A stretch of 64,000 bases of DNA from contig NZ_JACSCY010000004.1 of the NCBI RefSeq assembly GCF_014333615.1, forward strand, positions 248,001-312,000, given 5' to 3'. The notes below the pieces were generated by a model. The model saw nothing but the letters and a program-made list of their open reading frames with translations, had not been told where the DNA came from and did not search any database. The number at the start of each line of letters is the position of its first letter. Position 1 is the first letter of the stretch. Source of the stretch: Hymenobacter citatus (GTDB taxonomy: Bacteria; Bacteroidota; Bacteroidia; Cytophagales; Hymenobacteraceae). A program made the translations under genes and the position numbers. This document shows positions 6,938 through 14,602 of this stretch, one piece after another.

Positions 6938-8041
6938 ATGAGCGAAGCTCTCAAGACCGTTGCCCTAAACGATGTGCACCAGCAGCTGGGCGCTAAAATG
7001 GTGCCCTTCGCGGGCTTCAACATGCCCGTGCGCTACTCCTCCGACCTCGAAGAACACCGGACCGTGCGCCGGGGCGTGGGCATTTTCGACGTGTCGCACA
7101 TGGGTGAATTTCGGGTGCGTGGCCCGCAGGCTCTCGACCTCATTCAGCGCGTAACCACCAACGACGCCAGCAAGCTCCAGGACGGCAAAGCGCAGTACTC
7201 CTGCCTACCCAACGAGGAAGGCGGCATTGTAGACGACCTATTGGTGTATAAGCTGGCCGACGAAGATTACCTGCTGGTGGTAAACGCCGGCAACATCGAC
7301 AAGGACTGGGCCTGGATTTCGGCGCGCAATACGGAAGGCGCCGAGCTGGAAAACCAGTCGGAGCAGTGGAGCCTGTTTGCCGTGCAGGGCCCGAAGGCCG
7401 CTGCCGCGCTCCAGTCGCTCACCGAAACTGACCTGGCCAGCATTCCTTACTACTCCTTCGTGCAGGGCACGTTGGCAGGTGCGCCCGGCGTCATCATCTC
7501 GGCCACCGGCTACACGGGGGCGGGCGGCTTCGAGCTGTATGTGCCCAACGAGTACGCTCAACAGGTATGGGAAGCGGTGATGGAAGCTGGCCAGGAATAC
7601 GGCATCAAACCCATCGGCCTGGGCGCCCGCGACACGCTGCGCCTGGAAATGGGCTACTGCCTCTACGGCAACGACATCACCGACGAAACCTCGCCCCTGG
7701 AAGCCGGCTTGGGCTGGATTACCAAGTTCACTAAAGATTTCACCAACGCCGACGCCCTGAAACAGCAGAAAGCCGAAGGTGTGACGCGCAAGCTGGTAGG
7801 CTTTGTGATGGACGGCCCCGGCATTCCGCGCAGTCACTACGAGCTAGTGAACGAGGCCGGTGAGAAAATCGGGGAGGTGACTTCCGGCACTCAGTCGCCC
7901 TCGCTCAGCAAAGGGGTAGGGCTGGGCTACGTGCAAACGGCTTACAGCCAGCCCGGTAGCCAGGTTTTTGTGCTGGTGCGCGGCAAGCAATTGCCAGCTA
8001 CCGTCACCAAGTTGCCCTTTGTATCGGGCACGGAAGCGTAA
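6938..8041 (+). CDS. gcvT: Glycine cleavage system T protein (aminomethyltransferase)
   Basis: The 367-residue GcvT has the usual length. It moves the methylene group from the aminomethyl-lipoyl H protein to tetrahydrofolate and releases ammonia. Visible hallmarks are [27 protein letters not shown], the folate-pocket region [12 protein letters not shown] and [19 protein letters not shown], and a C-terminal barrel domain from about residue 275. The open frame extends upstream to 6794, but that part crosses the promoter box and is low quality, so I start at 6938 ([10 protein letters not shown]). gcvH and gcvP are not in the window. Confidence 0.96.
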   Translation: MSEALKTVALNDVHQQLGAKMVPFAGFNMPVRYSSDLEEHRTVRRGVGIFDVSHMGEFRVRGPQALDLIQRVTTNDASKLQDGKAQYSCLPNEEGGIVDDLLVYKLADEDYLLVVNAGNIDKDWAWISARNTEGAELENQSEQWSLFAVQGPKAAAALQSLTETDLASIPYYSFVQGTLAGAPGVIISATGYTGAGGFELYVPNEYAQQVWEAVMEAGQEYGIKPIGLGARDTLRLEMGYCLYGNDITDETSPLEAGLGWITKFTKDFTNADALKQQKAEGVTRKLVGFVMDGPGIPRSHYELVNEAGEKIGEVTSGTQSPSLSKGVGLGYVQTAYSQPGSQVFVLVRGKQLPATVTKLPFVSGTEA

Positions 8042-8061
8042 CGAATATTGAACGGACGAGG

Positions 8062-8158
8062 GTAGGGGCGCCTTGCAGGCGCCCTCTGCTGCTTGCAGGT
8101 ACTGTGTAATACCGCTGCTTCGCCTCGTCGATACCGGGCGCCAGCAAGGTGCCCCTAC
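8062..8158. repeat. GC-rich inverted repeat between gcvT and comB
   Basis: GTAGGGGCGCCTTGCAGGCGCCC (8062-8084) is complementary to GGGCGCCAGCAAGGTGCCCCTAC (8136-8158) at 21 of 23 positions. The left arm also contains its own small palindrome (GGCGCC...GGCGCC). It fills nearly all the space between two plus-strand genes and may end gcvT transcription. Confidence 0.7.
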
Positions 8159-8170
8159 GAATGCCAACGT

Positions 8171-8884
8171 ATGCCAAATCTGGATATTTGTTTTTCGCCC
8201 GACCTGCTGCCGCTCTATGACCTGCGTGGTCGGATAGCAGTGGTGGTAGATATTTTGCGGGCTACTTCCAGCATCGTTACGGCGCTGGCACAGGGCGTCG
8301 CCCACTTGGTGCCCGTTGAGACGCTGGAAGAATGCAGGGCGCTGGCCACACAGGGCTACCTCACGGCCGCCGAGCGCGACGGCGTGCAGGCAGAAGGAGT
8401 TGATCTGGGCAACTCACCCTTCGGCTACCTCGACGGGGTAGTGCCGGTGCAAGGCCGCTGTGTGGCCATCACTACCACCAATGGCACCCGCGCCATGCAC
8501 CTGTCGCGCGCAGCCGACGAGGTAGTAGTAGGGGCCTTCCTGAATGTGGGAGCCGTGGCTGATTTCCTGCGCCAGCAGGGTAAGGATGTGGTAGTGGTAT
8601 GCGCCGGCTGGAAAGGCCAGTTTTGCCTTGAAGACACGCTGTTTGGCGGCGCCCTGGCCGCCCGCCTCGCCCAGGACTTTGACGTAACCAGCTCCGACGC
8701 TACCCTGGCCGCTCTCGATTTGTGGGAAAAAGCCAGCCCCAACGTAGCCGCCTACCTCCTGAAATCGGCCCACGTGCGCCGTCTTAATCGCCTCGAAGCC
8801 CACAAAGACATGGAGTTCTGCGTGCGCCAGGATGAATATGACTTAGTGCCCGTGTGGCGAAATGGTGAAATTGTGAGCTTGTGA
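8171..8884 (+). CDS. comB: 2-phosphosulfolactate phosphatase family protein (ComB)
   Basis: The 237-residue protein belongs to the ComB family, which removes phosphate from 2-phosphosulfolactate in methanogen coenzyme M synthesis. Family blocks are visible: VVVDILRATSSIVTAL, VDLGNSPFGYL, ITTTNGTRAMH, VVCAGWKGQFCLEDTLFGGAL, and an acidic C-terminal DMEFCVRQDEYDLVPVW. Bacteria of this group do not make coenzyme M, so the product here would feed another sulfonate. No other sulfonate gene is nearby. The upstream part of the frame (8093-8170) lies in the inverted repeat, so I use the ATG at 8171 (MPNLDICF). Confidence 0.88.
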   Translation: MPNLDICFSPDLLPLYDLRGRIAVVVDILRATSSIVTALAQGVAHLVPVETLEECRALATQGYLTAAERDGVQAEGVDLGNSPFGYLDGVVPVQGRCVAITTTNGTRAMHLSRAADEVVVGAFLNVGAVADFLRQQGKDVVVVCAGWKGQFCLEDTLFGGALAARLAQDFDVTSSDATLAALDLWEKASPNVAAYLLKSAHVRRLNRLEAHKDMEFCVRQDEYDLVPVWRNGEIVSL

Positions 8885-8890
8885 AGTTGT

Positions 8891-9075
8891 GAAGTTGAAG
8901 TAAGCTTGTGAGTTGTGCGTAAAGAGAGCAGCTGTCATCCTGAGCCTGCGAAGGACCTTATGCCAGTTGAACGAGTCGTTGGTACGTCTATCGTTCTGGT
9001 ATGAGAAGGTCCTTCGCTCTGCTCAGGATGACAGCCGCTCTCTTTACGCACAACTCACAAGCTTACTTCAATTTC
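8891..9075. repeat. Long palindrome, TCATCCTGAGC family, reaching into the MazG-like gene
   Basis: The arms 8891-8958 and 9006-9075 are nearly complementary over about 70 bases. The inner part is the shared family (TGTCATCCTGAGC...GAAGGACCTT). The outer part (TTGAAGTAAGCTTGTGAGTTGTGCGTAAAGAGAGC) is specific to this locus. The outer right arm overlaps the last codons of the MazG-like gene (stop at 9063-9065), so the left arm carries a mirrored copy of that gene end, starting 7 bases after the comB stop. Confidence 0.85.
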
Positions 9076-9389
9076 TCATTCTCCTTGTGACGCGTTGCGT
9101 CGCGCTTCGTTTTTTTGTCGAGGTTCTGTTGTAGGGCTTCGGTTAGGTTGACGCCCGTTTGGTTGGCCAGGCAGATAACCACGAACAGCACATCGGCCAG
9201 CTCATCTGCCAGCACTTTGTCTTTGTCGGATTCTTTGAACGACTGCTCGCCGTACTGCCGGGCAATAATGCGAGCCACTTCGCCTACCTCTTCCGTCAGC
9301 ATCGCCATATTGGTCAGCTCGTTGAAATAGCGTACACCAGTGGTCTGAATCCATTGGTCGACGGTTTGCTGGGCTTCTTCGATGGTCAT
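9063..9389 (-). CDS. MazG-like nucleotide pyrophosphohydrolase
   Basis: The 108-residue all-alpha protein has the MazG/dCTPase-type metal motif: TEEVGEVARIIAR at about 32-44 and LADELADVLFVVICLAN in the middle. Together these give the EExxE...ExxD arrangement that binds magnesium and hydrolyses a nucleoside triphosphate to the monophosphate, in a house-cleaning role. The C-terminal tail is Lys-rich (DKKTKRDATRHKENEKLK), and its last codons lie inside the palindrome at 8891-9075. It is convergent with comB. Confidence 0.9.
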   Translation of the reverse strand: MTIEEAQQTVDQWIQTTGVRYFNELTNMAMLTEEVGEVARIIARQYGEQSFKESDKDKVLADELADVLFVVICLANQTGVNLTEALQQNLDKKTKRDATRHKENEKLK

Positions 9390-9400
9390 AGGCGGTAAGT

Positions 9401-9523
9401 GGTGAGATAGTGAAATGGTGAGTGGTGAGTGGTGAGTTTGACGTTCTGTCGGCGCAAGTTGCGCAAACTGTTTGTCAGAACGTAAAACTCACCACTCACC
9501 ATTTCACCTCTCACCATCTCACC
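9401..9523. repeat. GGTGAG-word palindrome overlapping the dtd stop codon
   Basis: The left arm 9401-9448 and right arm 9476-9523 are imperfectly complementary. Both are built from repeated words GGTGAG, GATGGTGA and GTGAAATGG, ending in a TTACGTTCTG/CAGAACGTAA-type inner stem. The right arm includes the dtd stop codon (9519-9521). The same word set occurs at 56862-56990. The element separates the MazG-like gene from dtd on the minus strand. Confidence 0.8.
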
Positions 9524-9959
9524 GCTCCAGCACAATGGTAACGGGGCCGTCATTCACCAAGGCTACCTGCATATCGGCGCCGAACTCGCCGGTAGGTACA
9601 GGCTGACCCAGCAGGGTAGTGAGTAGCTGCACAAATTGCTCGTAGAGCGGCACGGCCACGGCTGGTGGCGCGGCACCTATATAGCTGGGGCGCGTGCCTT
9701 TGCTGGCGTCGGCCAGCAGCGTAAACTGGCTGACTACCAACACCTGCCCGCCCACATCCTGCACCGAGCGGTTCATTTTGCCTTCTTCGTCGGAGAAAAT
9801 GCGCAGTTGCACCAGCTTGCGAGCCACCCAGTCGAGGGTAGCGGCCGAGTCGGTGGGGGCGAAGCCTGCCAGTACCAGCAGGCCGGGGCCAATCTCGCCG
9901 GTCAGGCGGCCTTCTACGGTCACACGAGCCTCGCGGACCCGCTGTACTACTACGCGCAT
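9519..9959 (-). CDS. dtd: D-aminoacyl-tRNA deacylase
   Basis: The 146-residue Dtd hydrolyses D-amino acids from mischarged tRNA in the cytoplasm. The two active-site motifs of the family are present: SQFTLLAD in the middle and NDGPVTI at the C-terminus, which equals the NxGPV(T) cross-subunit motif. [15 protein letters not shown] is the standard N-terminus and fixes the start at 9959, five codons inside the longer frame. The last codons (ER, stop) lie in the GGTGAG palindrome. A TATCTTTC box upstream on the minus strand is one base from the promoter consensus. Confidence 0.95.
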   Translation of the reverse strand: MRVVVQRVREARVTVEGRLTGEIGPGLLVLAGFAPTDSAATLDWVARKLVQLRIFSDEEGKMNRSVQDVGGQVLVVSQFTLLADASKGTRPSYIGAAPPAVAVPLYEQFVQLLTTLLGQPVPTGEFGADMQVALVNDGPVTIVLER

Positions 9960-10012
9960 AAGCAGAAGAAACAAGGAAAGATATGCCGTACTTCGCGGGG
10001 CATCCTTCCGGC

Positions 10013-11548
10013 ATGGCTGATTTTACCCCCGCGAAATACGACAATCCATCCCGAACAGCTACGCTGGCGTGGCTGCTGCCTACGTGGCTCTTGGTGCTGG
10101 CCGTGCGTCTGCCCGGCCTAGCCGGCATGGCCCTACCCGACTACGACTCGGTGCGCAACTGGCAGATTGTGCAGGAGCTAACCCGCGGCGACCTGCATCA
10201 TTTATTCTACCACGCCAGCCCCGGCTTCTACCTGCTCTTTGCGCCCGTGGCGGCGTTCCACCCCGATTTTCATTACTATCTGTATCTGAATGCGCTACTG
10301 TCGACGGTGGCGGTAGGTATGTTGGCTGTGGTGGTAGGGCAGATGGTGCAGTTGCGCCCACCCGAAATGGCGCTGCTCACGCTGCTTATTGGCACTAGTA
10401 CCTTCCTTACCTTTGCCGCCCGCGACTTCACCATGAACTCGGTGATGCTGTTGACTTTCGTGGGCCTACTGCACGCCTATTACCGGCGGCTGCAACGCCC
10501 CTCGCGCCAAACCTTGCTAACGGCTGCCGTGTGGCTGGCCTTGGGGCTGTGTTTCAACTACAAATTTCTGTTTTGCCTACCCATTCTGGCTGTGCTGGAA
10601 TGGCGGGCAGCCGACGGCCTGCTGCGCCAGCCGGGCCACATTGGCCGGGTGCTGCTGGTACTGGCGGCACCCTACCTGCTGTTTGGGGTAGTTGGCTGGG
10701 TAGGAGGCCTGCCGTGGTGGCGCTGGCCAGCTACATATTATGGTATCTTGTTTCCATCGGCCAGTAATTCAGCGGGCCGGGCCGGCAATTTTCGCCTCGA
10801 TTTGCTGTACTATCCCCATTATCTGGTAACGTTTGAGTCGCCGGTGCAATGGTTGGGTCTGCTGGCGTTTCCGGTGGTGTTCTGGCGGGTGCTGCGCGCT
10901 GGCTGGCAGCATCCCAACGCGCTTTTCTACTTGGCTGTGTGGGCGTACTGCTTCCTTGGTGGCTTCTCGTTGCTATTGAAAGCGCCGCGGGGCCTGCTCT
11001 TTGCCTACGGCCTGTTTGCGGCGTTGGGCTTCTTGGTCCTGCGTCACTTGCTGCGCCAGCGCTTGGGTTGGCTGACGGCGGCTGTAGGCGTGGCCGTGTT
11101 AGGCAATATGATCCAGATTCAACAAGAAATCTATGCCTACACTGCTACCAGCTACCCGGCAGCGGCGCAATGGCTCCGGGCGCACCACAGCCATAAAACC
11201 GTGAGCACCGTAGGGCTTTCCCTGGCGCCCTACCTCGCTCCCGATTCCCTGAAGATTATCACCGACGAAAAACAGCTGCCTACCCTACGCAAGCGCCGTT
11301 ACCAGTACGTCGTGCTCGATGCCTATTGGCGCGTCACCGGTATTGCGCATTTCGATTCGTTGCGGCGCCAGCGGCCGTTGGCGACGTGGCGCGAGCCGTT
11401 GCTCACGTCGCCCCTGCTTTTTCTGGAGCACTCCGAGTTCAGCGGCATCGACTACCCCGAAACCATGCGCCGTCAACAAGCTGCCGCCCGCGACACGGCA
11501 CAGCTGGCGGTGTTTGAAATGAGTGAGGGTAGGAGGGTAGGAGGGTAG
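10013..11548 (+). CDS. Multi-pass membrane protein, GT-C glycosyltransferase-like
   Basis: The roughly 511-residue protein has about eleven hydrophobic segments. The first large periplasmic loop after the first helix contains [16 protein letters not shown] and [14 protein letters not shown]. This matches the general layout of the GT-C/PMT_2 type, where an acidic pair after helix 1 binds a lipid-linked sugar donor. A soluble C-terminal part from about residue 385 holds [15 protein letters not shown] and [12 protein letters not shown], as in this class. Substrate is unknown. The ATG at 9983 is an alternative start. The final residues (SEGRRVGG) come from a GGGTAGGA repeat. It diverges from dtd. 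Confidence 0.65.
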   Translation: MADFTPAKYDNPSRTATLAWLLPTWLLVLAVRLPGLAGMALPDYDSVRNWQIVQELTRGDLHHLFYHASPGFYLLFAPVAAFHPDFHYYLYLNALLSTVAVGMLAVVVGQMVQLRPPEMALLTLLIGTSTFLTFAARDFTMNSVMLLTFVGLLHAYYRRLQRPSRQTLLTAAVWLALGLCFNYKFLFCLPILAVLEWRAADGLLRQPGHIGRVLLVLAAPYLLFGVVGWVGGLPWWRWPATYYGILFPSASNSAGRAGNFRLDLLYYPHYLVTFESPVQWLGLLAFPVVFWRVLRAGWQHPNALFYLAVWAYCFLGGFSLLLKAPRGLLFAYGLFAALGFLVLRHLLRQRLGWLTAAVGVAVLGNMIQIQQEIYAYTATSYPAAAQWLRAHHSHKTVSTVGLSLAPYLAPDSLKIITDEKQLPTLRKRRYQYVVLDAYWRVTGIAHFDSLRRQRPLATWREPLLTSPLLFLEHSEFSGIDYPETMRRQQAAARDTAQLAVFEMSEGRRVGG

Positions 11549-11556
11549 GGCCGTCA

Positions 11557-11703
11557 CACTCGCTCGGCTATACCGAGTGAGCTCTATGCTTGAAGGGCTT
11601 TGCCCCGAACCCGTTCGTGACTCTTGAACGAACCGGACGCCAGGCAGACGCACGCAGCAGAGCTGCTTGGGCGTAGGCCTCACTCGGCATAGCCGAGCGA
11701 GTG
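11557..11703. repeat. Palindrome between convergent genes (CACTCGCTCGGCTAT type)
   Basis: The left arm 11557-11581 and right arm 11679-11703 are complementary at 24 of 25 positions. Each arm also contains a smaller imperfect inverted pair (CTCGG...CCGAG). The centre holds another short inverted pair (CCGTTCGT...AACGAACCGG). It sits between the GT-C-like gene and mltG, which converge. The sequence is unrelated to the TCATCCTGAGC family. Confidence 0.8.
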
Positions 11704-11724
11704 CGGCGTTACCCAGTCACTCTT

Positions 11725-12789
11725 TTACCGCATTATCTTCAAGCTATCCAGCGTGTGCTGGTAGCGGCGAGCATTCTGTTTGTGCTCTGCGAAGGTTTCG
11801 GCAAAATCAGAATAGCCGCTTCGGTCGGGGCGGGCGCAAAAGAACAGGTACTGGTGAGCCGCTGGGCGCAGTACCGCATCCAGGCTCTGGCGGTTGGCGG
11901 AGGTGATGGGGCCGGGCGGCAAGCCCGCGTGCTTGTAGGTGTTGTAGGGCGAGTCAACCAGCTTATCCTTATTCAGCACCCGCTTCACCCCAAAGTTACC
12001 AATAGCCCAAAGCAGGGTAGGGTCGGCTTGCAAGCGCATACGTCTGCGCAGGCGGTTGAGGTACACCCCGGCAATGACGGGTTTGTCCTGTGGCATGGCG
12101 GTTTCGCGTTGCACAATGCTGGCCAGCACATGCACCTGGGTAGGCGAAAGGCCCAGCGAGTCGGCCTGCCGGCGCCGTTGGGCATTCCAGAACCGCCGGT
12201 GCGTGGCCGCCGCTGAGTCCAGAAACTGCCGTGCCGAGGTGTTCCAAACCAGCCGGTAGGGGCCGGGTAGGAATAGCGTCAGCACGGTGGTGGTGTCGAG
12301 CTGATATCGTTGTTGTAACCACCCATTGTCCTGCAAAAGTCGCCGGAGCGCCGTGGAATCAGCTTCCAACTGCCTGGCTATTTGCCGGACTAGCTGGGGC
12401 TTATACTTGAAGGCATTCAACTGGAAATCAACGGTGTCCTGCTCACCCCGTAGGAGTTTATCGAGTAAAGCGTTGTTGCCGAGACCAAAATCGAGGCGGT
12501 AGCGGCCGGGGCGGATGTGGGCCGGGTAGCCGCGCCGCTGGGCCAGCCAGGCAAAGGTACCGGGCTCGTGCAGCAGCTCCTGCCGCCGCAGCGTATCCAA
12601 CACCGCCTCAAACGGCGCCCCCGTGTGGATATACAGGTAGGCCGGCCCCAACGGCGAAGCCACCACGTTGGGCTTGCGCCACACCCGCCACCAGGCGTAA
12701 CCACCGGCCAGCGCCAGCAGTATTCCTACGCCAAGCAACGCAAATACCACCCGCCAGCGCAAGCGGGCAGAAGCAGAAGTTTCTGTCAT
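11725..12789 (-). CDS. mltG: Endolytic murein transglycosylase MltG (YceG-like)
   Basis: The 354-residue protein has an N-terminal membrane helix (about 13-32, VVFALLGVGILLALAGGYAWW) and a periplasmic YceG domain. MltG cleaves nascent glycan strands inside the chain and so helps to set strand length. The catalytic glutamate lies in ASIVQRETAMPQDKPVIAGVYLNRL, and LQADPTLLWAIG and SPYNTYKHAGLPPGPI complete the family signature. The open frame continues upstream to 12960 through a terminator and into rnd, so the start at 12789 (MTETSASARLR) is chosen. A TATCTTTG box ends 5 bases before it. Confidence 0.93.
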   Translation of the reverse strand: MTETSASARLRWRVVFALLGVGILLALAGGYAWWRVWRKPNVVASPLGPAYLYIHTGAPFEAVLDTLRRQELLHEPGTFAWLAQRRGYPAHIRPGRYRLDFGLGNNALLDKLLRGEQDTVDFQLNAFKYKPQLVRQIARQLEADSTALRRLLQDNGWLQQRYQLDTTTVLTLFLPGPYRLVWNTSARQFLDSAAATHRRFWNAQRRRQADSLGLSPTQVHVLASIVQRETAMPQDKPVIAGVYLNRLRRRMRLQADPTLLWAIGNFGVKRVLNKDKLVDSPYNTYKHAGLPPGPITSANRQSLDAVLRPAAHQYLFFCARPDRSGYSDFAETFAEHKQNARRYQHTLDSLKIMR

Positions 12790-12794
12790 CAACA

Positions 12795-12802
12795 CAAAGA
12801 TA
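12795..12802 (-). promoter_or_regulatory. -7 promoter box directly before mltG
   Basis: The minus strand reads TATCTTTG, an exact TAnnTTTG match, with only 5 bases between it and the mltG ATG. This implies a leaderless or nearly leaderless transcript. Confidence 0.55.
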
Positions 12803-12810
12803 AAACACAA

Positions 12811-12836
12811 AAAAGCCCGGCGCGAACCGGGCTTTA
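12811..12836 (-). terminator. Intrinsic terminator after rnd
   Basis: On the minus strand AAAGCCCGG, a 6-base loop and CCGGGCTTT are followed by TTTGTGTTTT. It lies 46 bases after the rnd stop and just before the mltG promoter box. Confidence 0.8.
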
Positions 12837-12881
12837 TGGGGAGTGGCTGTAGCCTTCGAAGGTCTACAATTACGACTACAC

Positions 12882-14054
12882 CTATTGAAAAGGGGTAGCA
12901 ATACTGTCGTACGGCAACTGATGTTGCGCCGCCGTATCGCGCAGAATGGCTCGTTGCCAAGGTCGCAGAGCCTGTTCGGCGCCCTGCTCAATGATGTCGG
13001 ATATTAATCGGTTCGATAGCACAAGATTGGCCACGTAGCTGTTGATGTCTTCCATAATAAACGTTTTTAGCTGCAATAGCAGTTGCTCACGGGTATCGGC
13101 ACGGGCAGCTTTCTCCCCACTCAAGCGCCGCCGAAACGGGAAGCGGCGCTGTTCGGGGGGGAGCGTGGGCTCGGGCACTGGCACAAACACATCGGGTAGG
13201 AAGCCGGCCAGCTGGTCGAGGTAGGGCGTGCGCTTCAGCTCGGGGTGCAGGCCACGGGCAGCTTTCCACTCCTCCAGCGTGCGGGGCGTATCGCGGGCCA
13301 GCTCGGCCAGCCGGTCATTGGCAAATACCATATACGGCGGCCGATCAATCTGCCGGGCAACTTGGTCGCGCAACAAGTATAAGTCGCGGAACAAAGGCAT
13401 TTCAGGGGGGAGGATGCGGTACTTGCCGGCCATGCGCAGGTAGGGCCGCTCGTCGCGGGTGTAGCGCACGTCCTCCAGGGCAGCGTTTTCCTCGTCGGCC
13501 CAGTGCGTGCGGTCTAGCGCTGCCAGCTTGTCGCGTAGGCGGTCGGCCAGCTCAAACAGATAGAGCACGTCGTTGGCGGCATACTGCTTCTGAGCGTCGG
13601 TAAGGGGGCGCTTCAACCAGTTCGACTTCTGCTCACCTTTGTCTACCTCAATACCCAACTCGCTCTGGATCAAACGGCCCAGGGAGATATTGTTGTCTGC
13701 CTCGGCGAGTAGCGTATACTGCACGCTGGTGTCGGTGATGTGGCGTACGTGCACACCGTACAGCTCATCAAGCAGCAAAATGTCCGACTTACAGCTGTGA
13801 AACACCTTTTCTATGGCCGGGTCACGCAACAGCTCCCAAATCGGTTCTAACTCATGCGCAGGGTTGGTAAGCGGCAACGGGTCGATGAGGTAGACGGTGT
13901 GGCCATCAAAAAGCTGGATCAGCGCCAGATTGCGACCATAGCGGTGGCGCATGTCGTCAAACTCCAAGTCGATGGCAATGCGAGGCTGGTTGTGGAGGGC
14001 GGCGGCGCATTGTTGCACCTCGGTAGCCGTAGTGAGGTATTGAATGGAGGACAT
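12882..14054 (-). CDS. rnd: Ribonuclease D
   Basis: The 390-residue protein is a DEDDy 3'-5' exoribonuclease that trims tRNA and other small RNAs. The three exonuclease motifs are IDLEFD (Exo I, about 28-33), VFHSCKSDILLL (Exo II) and QKQYAANDVLYL (Exo III, with the conserved Tyr). A HRDC domain follows, with PPYMVFANDRLAELA and TLEEWKAARGL. The C-terminal 100 residues form a second helical region. It has its own terminator at 12811-12836, and mltG follows under a separate promoter. Confidence 0.93.
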   Translation of the reverse strand: MSSIQYLTTATEVQQCAAALHNQPRIAIDLEFDDMRHRYGRNLALIQLFDGHTVYLIDPLPLTNPAHELEPIWELLRDPAIEKVFHSCKSDILLLDELYGVHVRHITDTSVQYTLLAEADNNISLGRLIQSELGIEVDKGEQKSNWLKRPLTDAQKQYAANDVLYLFELADRLRDKLAALDRTHWADEENAALEDVRYTRDERPYLRMAGKYRILPPEMPLFRDLYLLRDQVARQIDRPPYMVFANDRLAELARDTPRTLEEWKAARGLHPELKRTPYLDQLAGFLPDVFVPVPEPTLPPEQRRFPFRRRLSGEKAARADTREQLLLQLKTFIMEDINSYVANLVLSNRLISDIIEQGAEQALRPWQRAILRDTAAQHQLPYDSIATPFQ

Positions 14055-14602
14055 TGGGTAAGCTAAACTAGCGCAATAGACACCAACTGTAGCGGAAAGG
14101 GCTACCGGGTAAAGGTAGGAAGCACAACTGGCAATGTCAGTAAATTGTGAAATACCTTCAAGCAGATCAGCCGAAAGGAAGAAAGAACTTTCTAGGGAAG
14201 GGGATTAGCTAACTATTTATTTGTTAAAGTAAGTGCTTGATTTAAAAAGAGCTGGTACTATACTCTGAACGATTTGTAACAATTACATAGTAGTGAAAAT
14301 TAGCTTAAAGTATAAAAAATAATTTTTGGCTTATAGATTTGTATTCCCCACCCTATTACTCTGCCCCCCTTGCTATTATATTAGTAGTAGAGGAAAGCAC
14401 TGAATTTATAATTCAGCGAAAGAAAGAACACAGGAGAATAGCTATGCGCAGCTGAGTAACAGTTGTGTATAGTATGTGATGCTATCCACTGAATCAGAGC
14501 GCTACAGGGATTCAAACTGAAAGCTTTTGTAACGACAGCATAGCTGGTTGTATGCTGTCGCGTTGATGTACATTTTATTTAACCAACTCTTAGGGACACT
14601 AC
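14055..14602. other. AT-rich 548-base leader region before susC
   Basis: No protein gene was found. The stretch is markedly richer in A/T than its flanks, especially 14200-14350. It contains TAGATTTG at 14334-14341, a possible promoter -7 box, and a perfect 10-bp hairpin, CGACAGCATA (14533-14542) with TATGCTGTCG (14551-14560), 43 bases upstream of the susC ATG. A run of CCCC at 14347-14370 breaks the AT-richness. No gene for an anti-sigma factor or regulator adjoins it. Confidence 0.5.
14533..14560 (+). promoter_or_regulatory. Hairpin in the susC leader
   Basis: CGACAGCATA and TATGCTGTCG form a perfect 10-bp stem with an 8-base loop. There is no T-run, so it is not a terminator. It may be an mRNA stability or regulatory element of the susCD transcript, or an operator. 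Confidence 0.5.

Noticed and set aside
7238..7837. 199-residue minus-strand open frame
   Set aside because: It is antisense to gcvT, a clear conserved gene, and shows no motif.
12790..12960. N-terminal extension of mltG
   Set aside because: It crosses the rnd terminator and overlaps the rnd 3' end. The membrane anchor begins just after the ATG at 12789.
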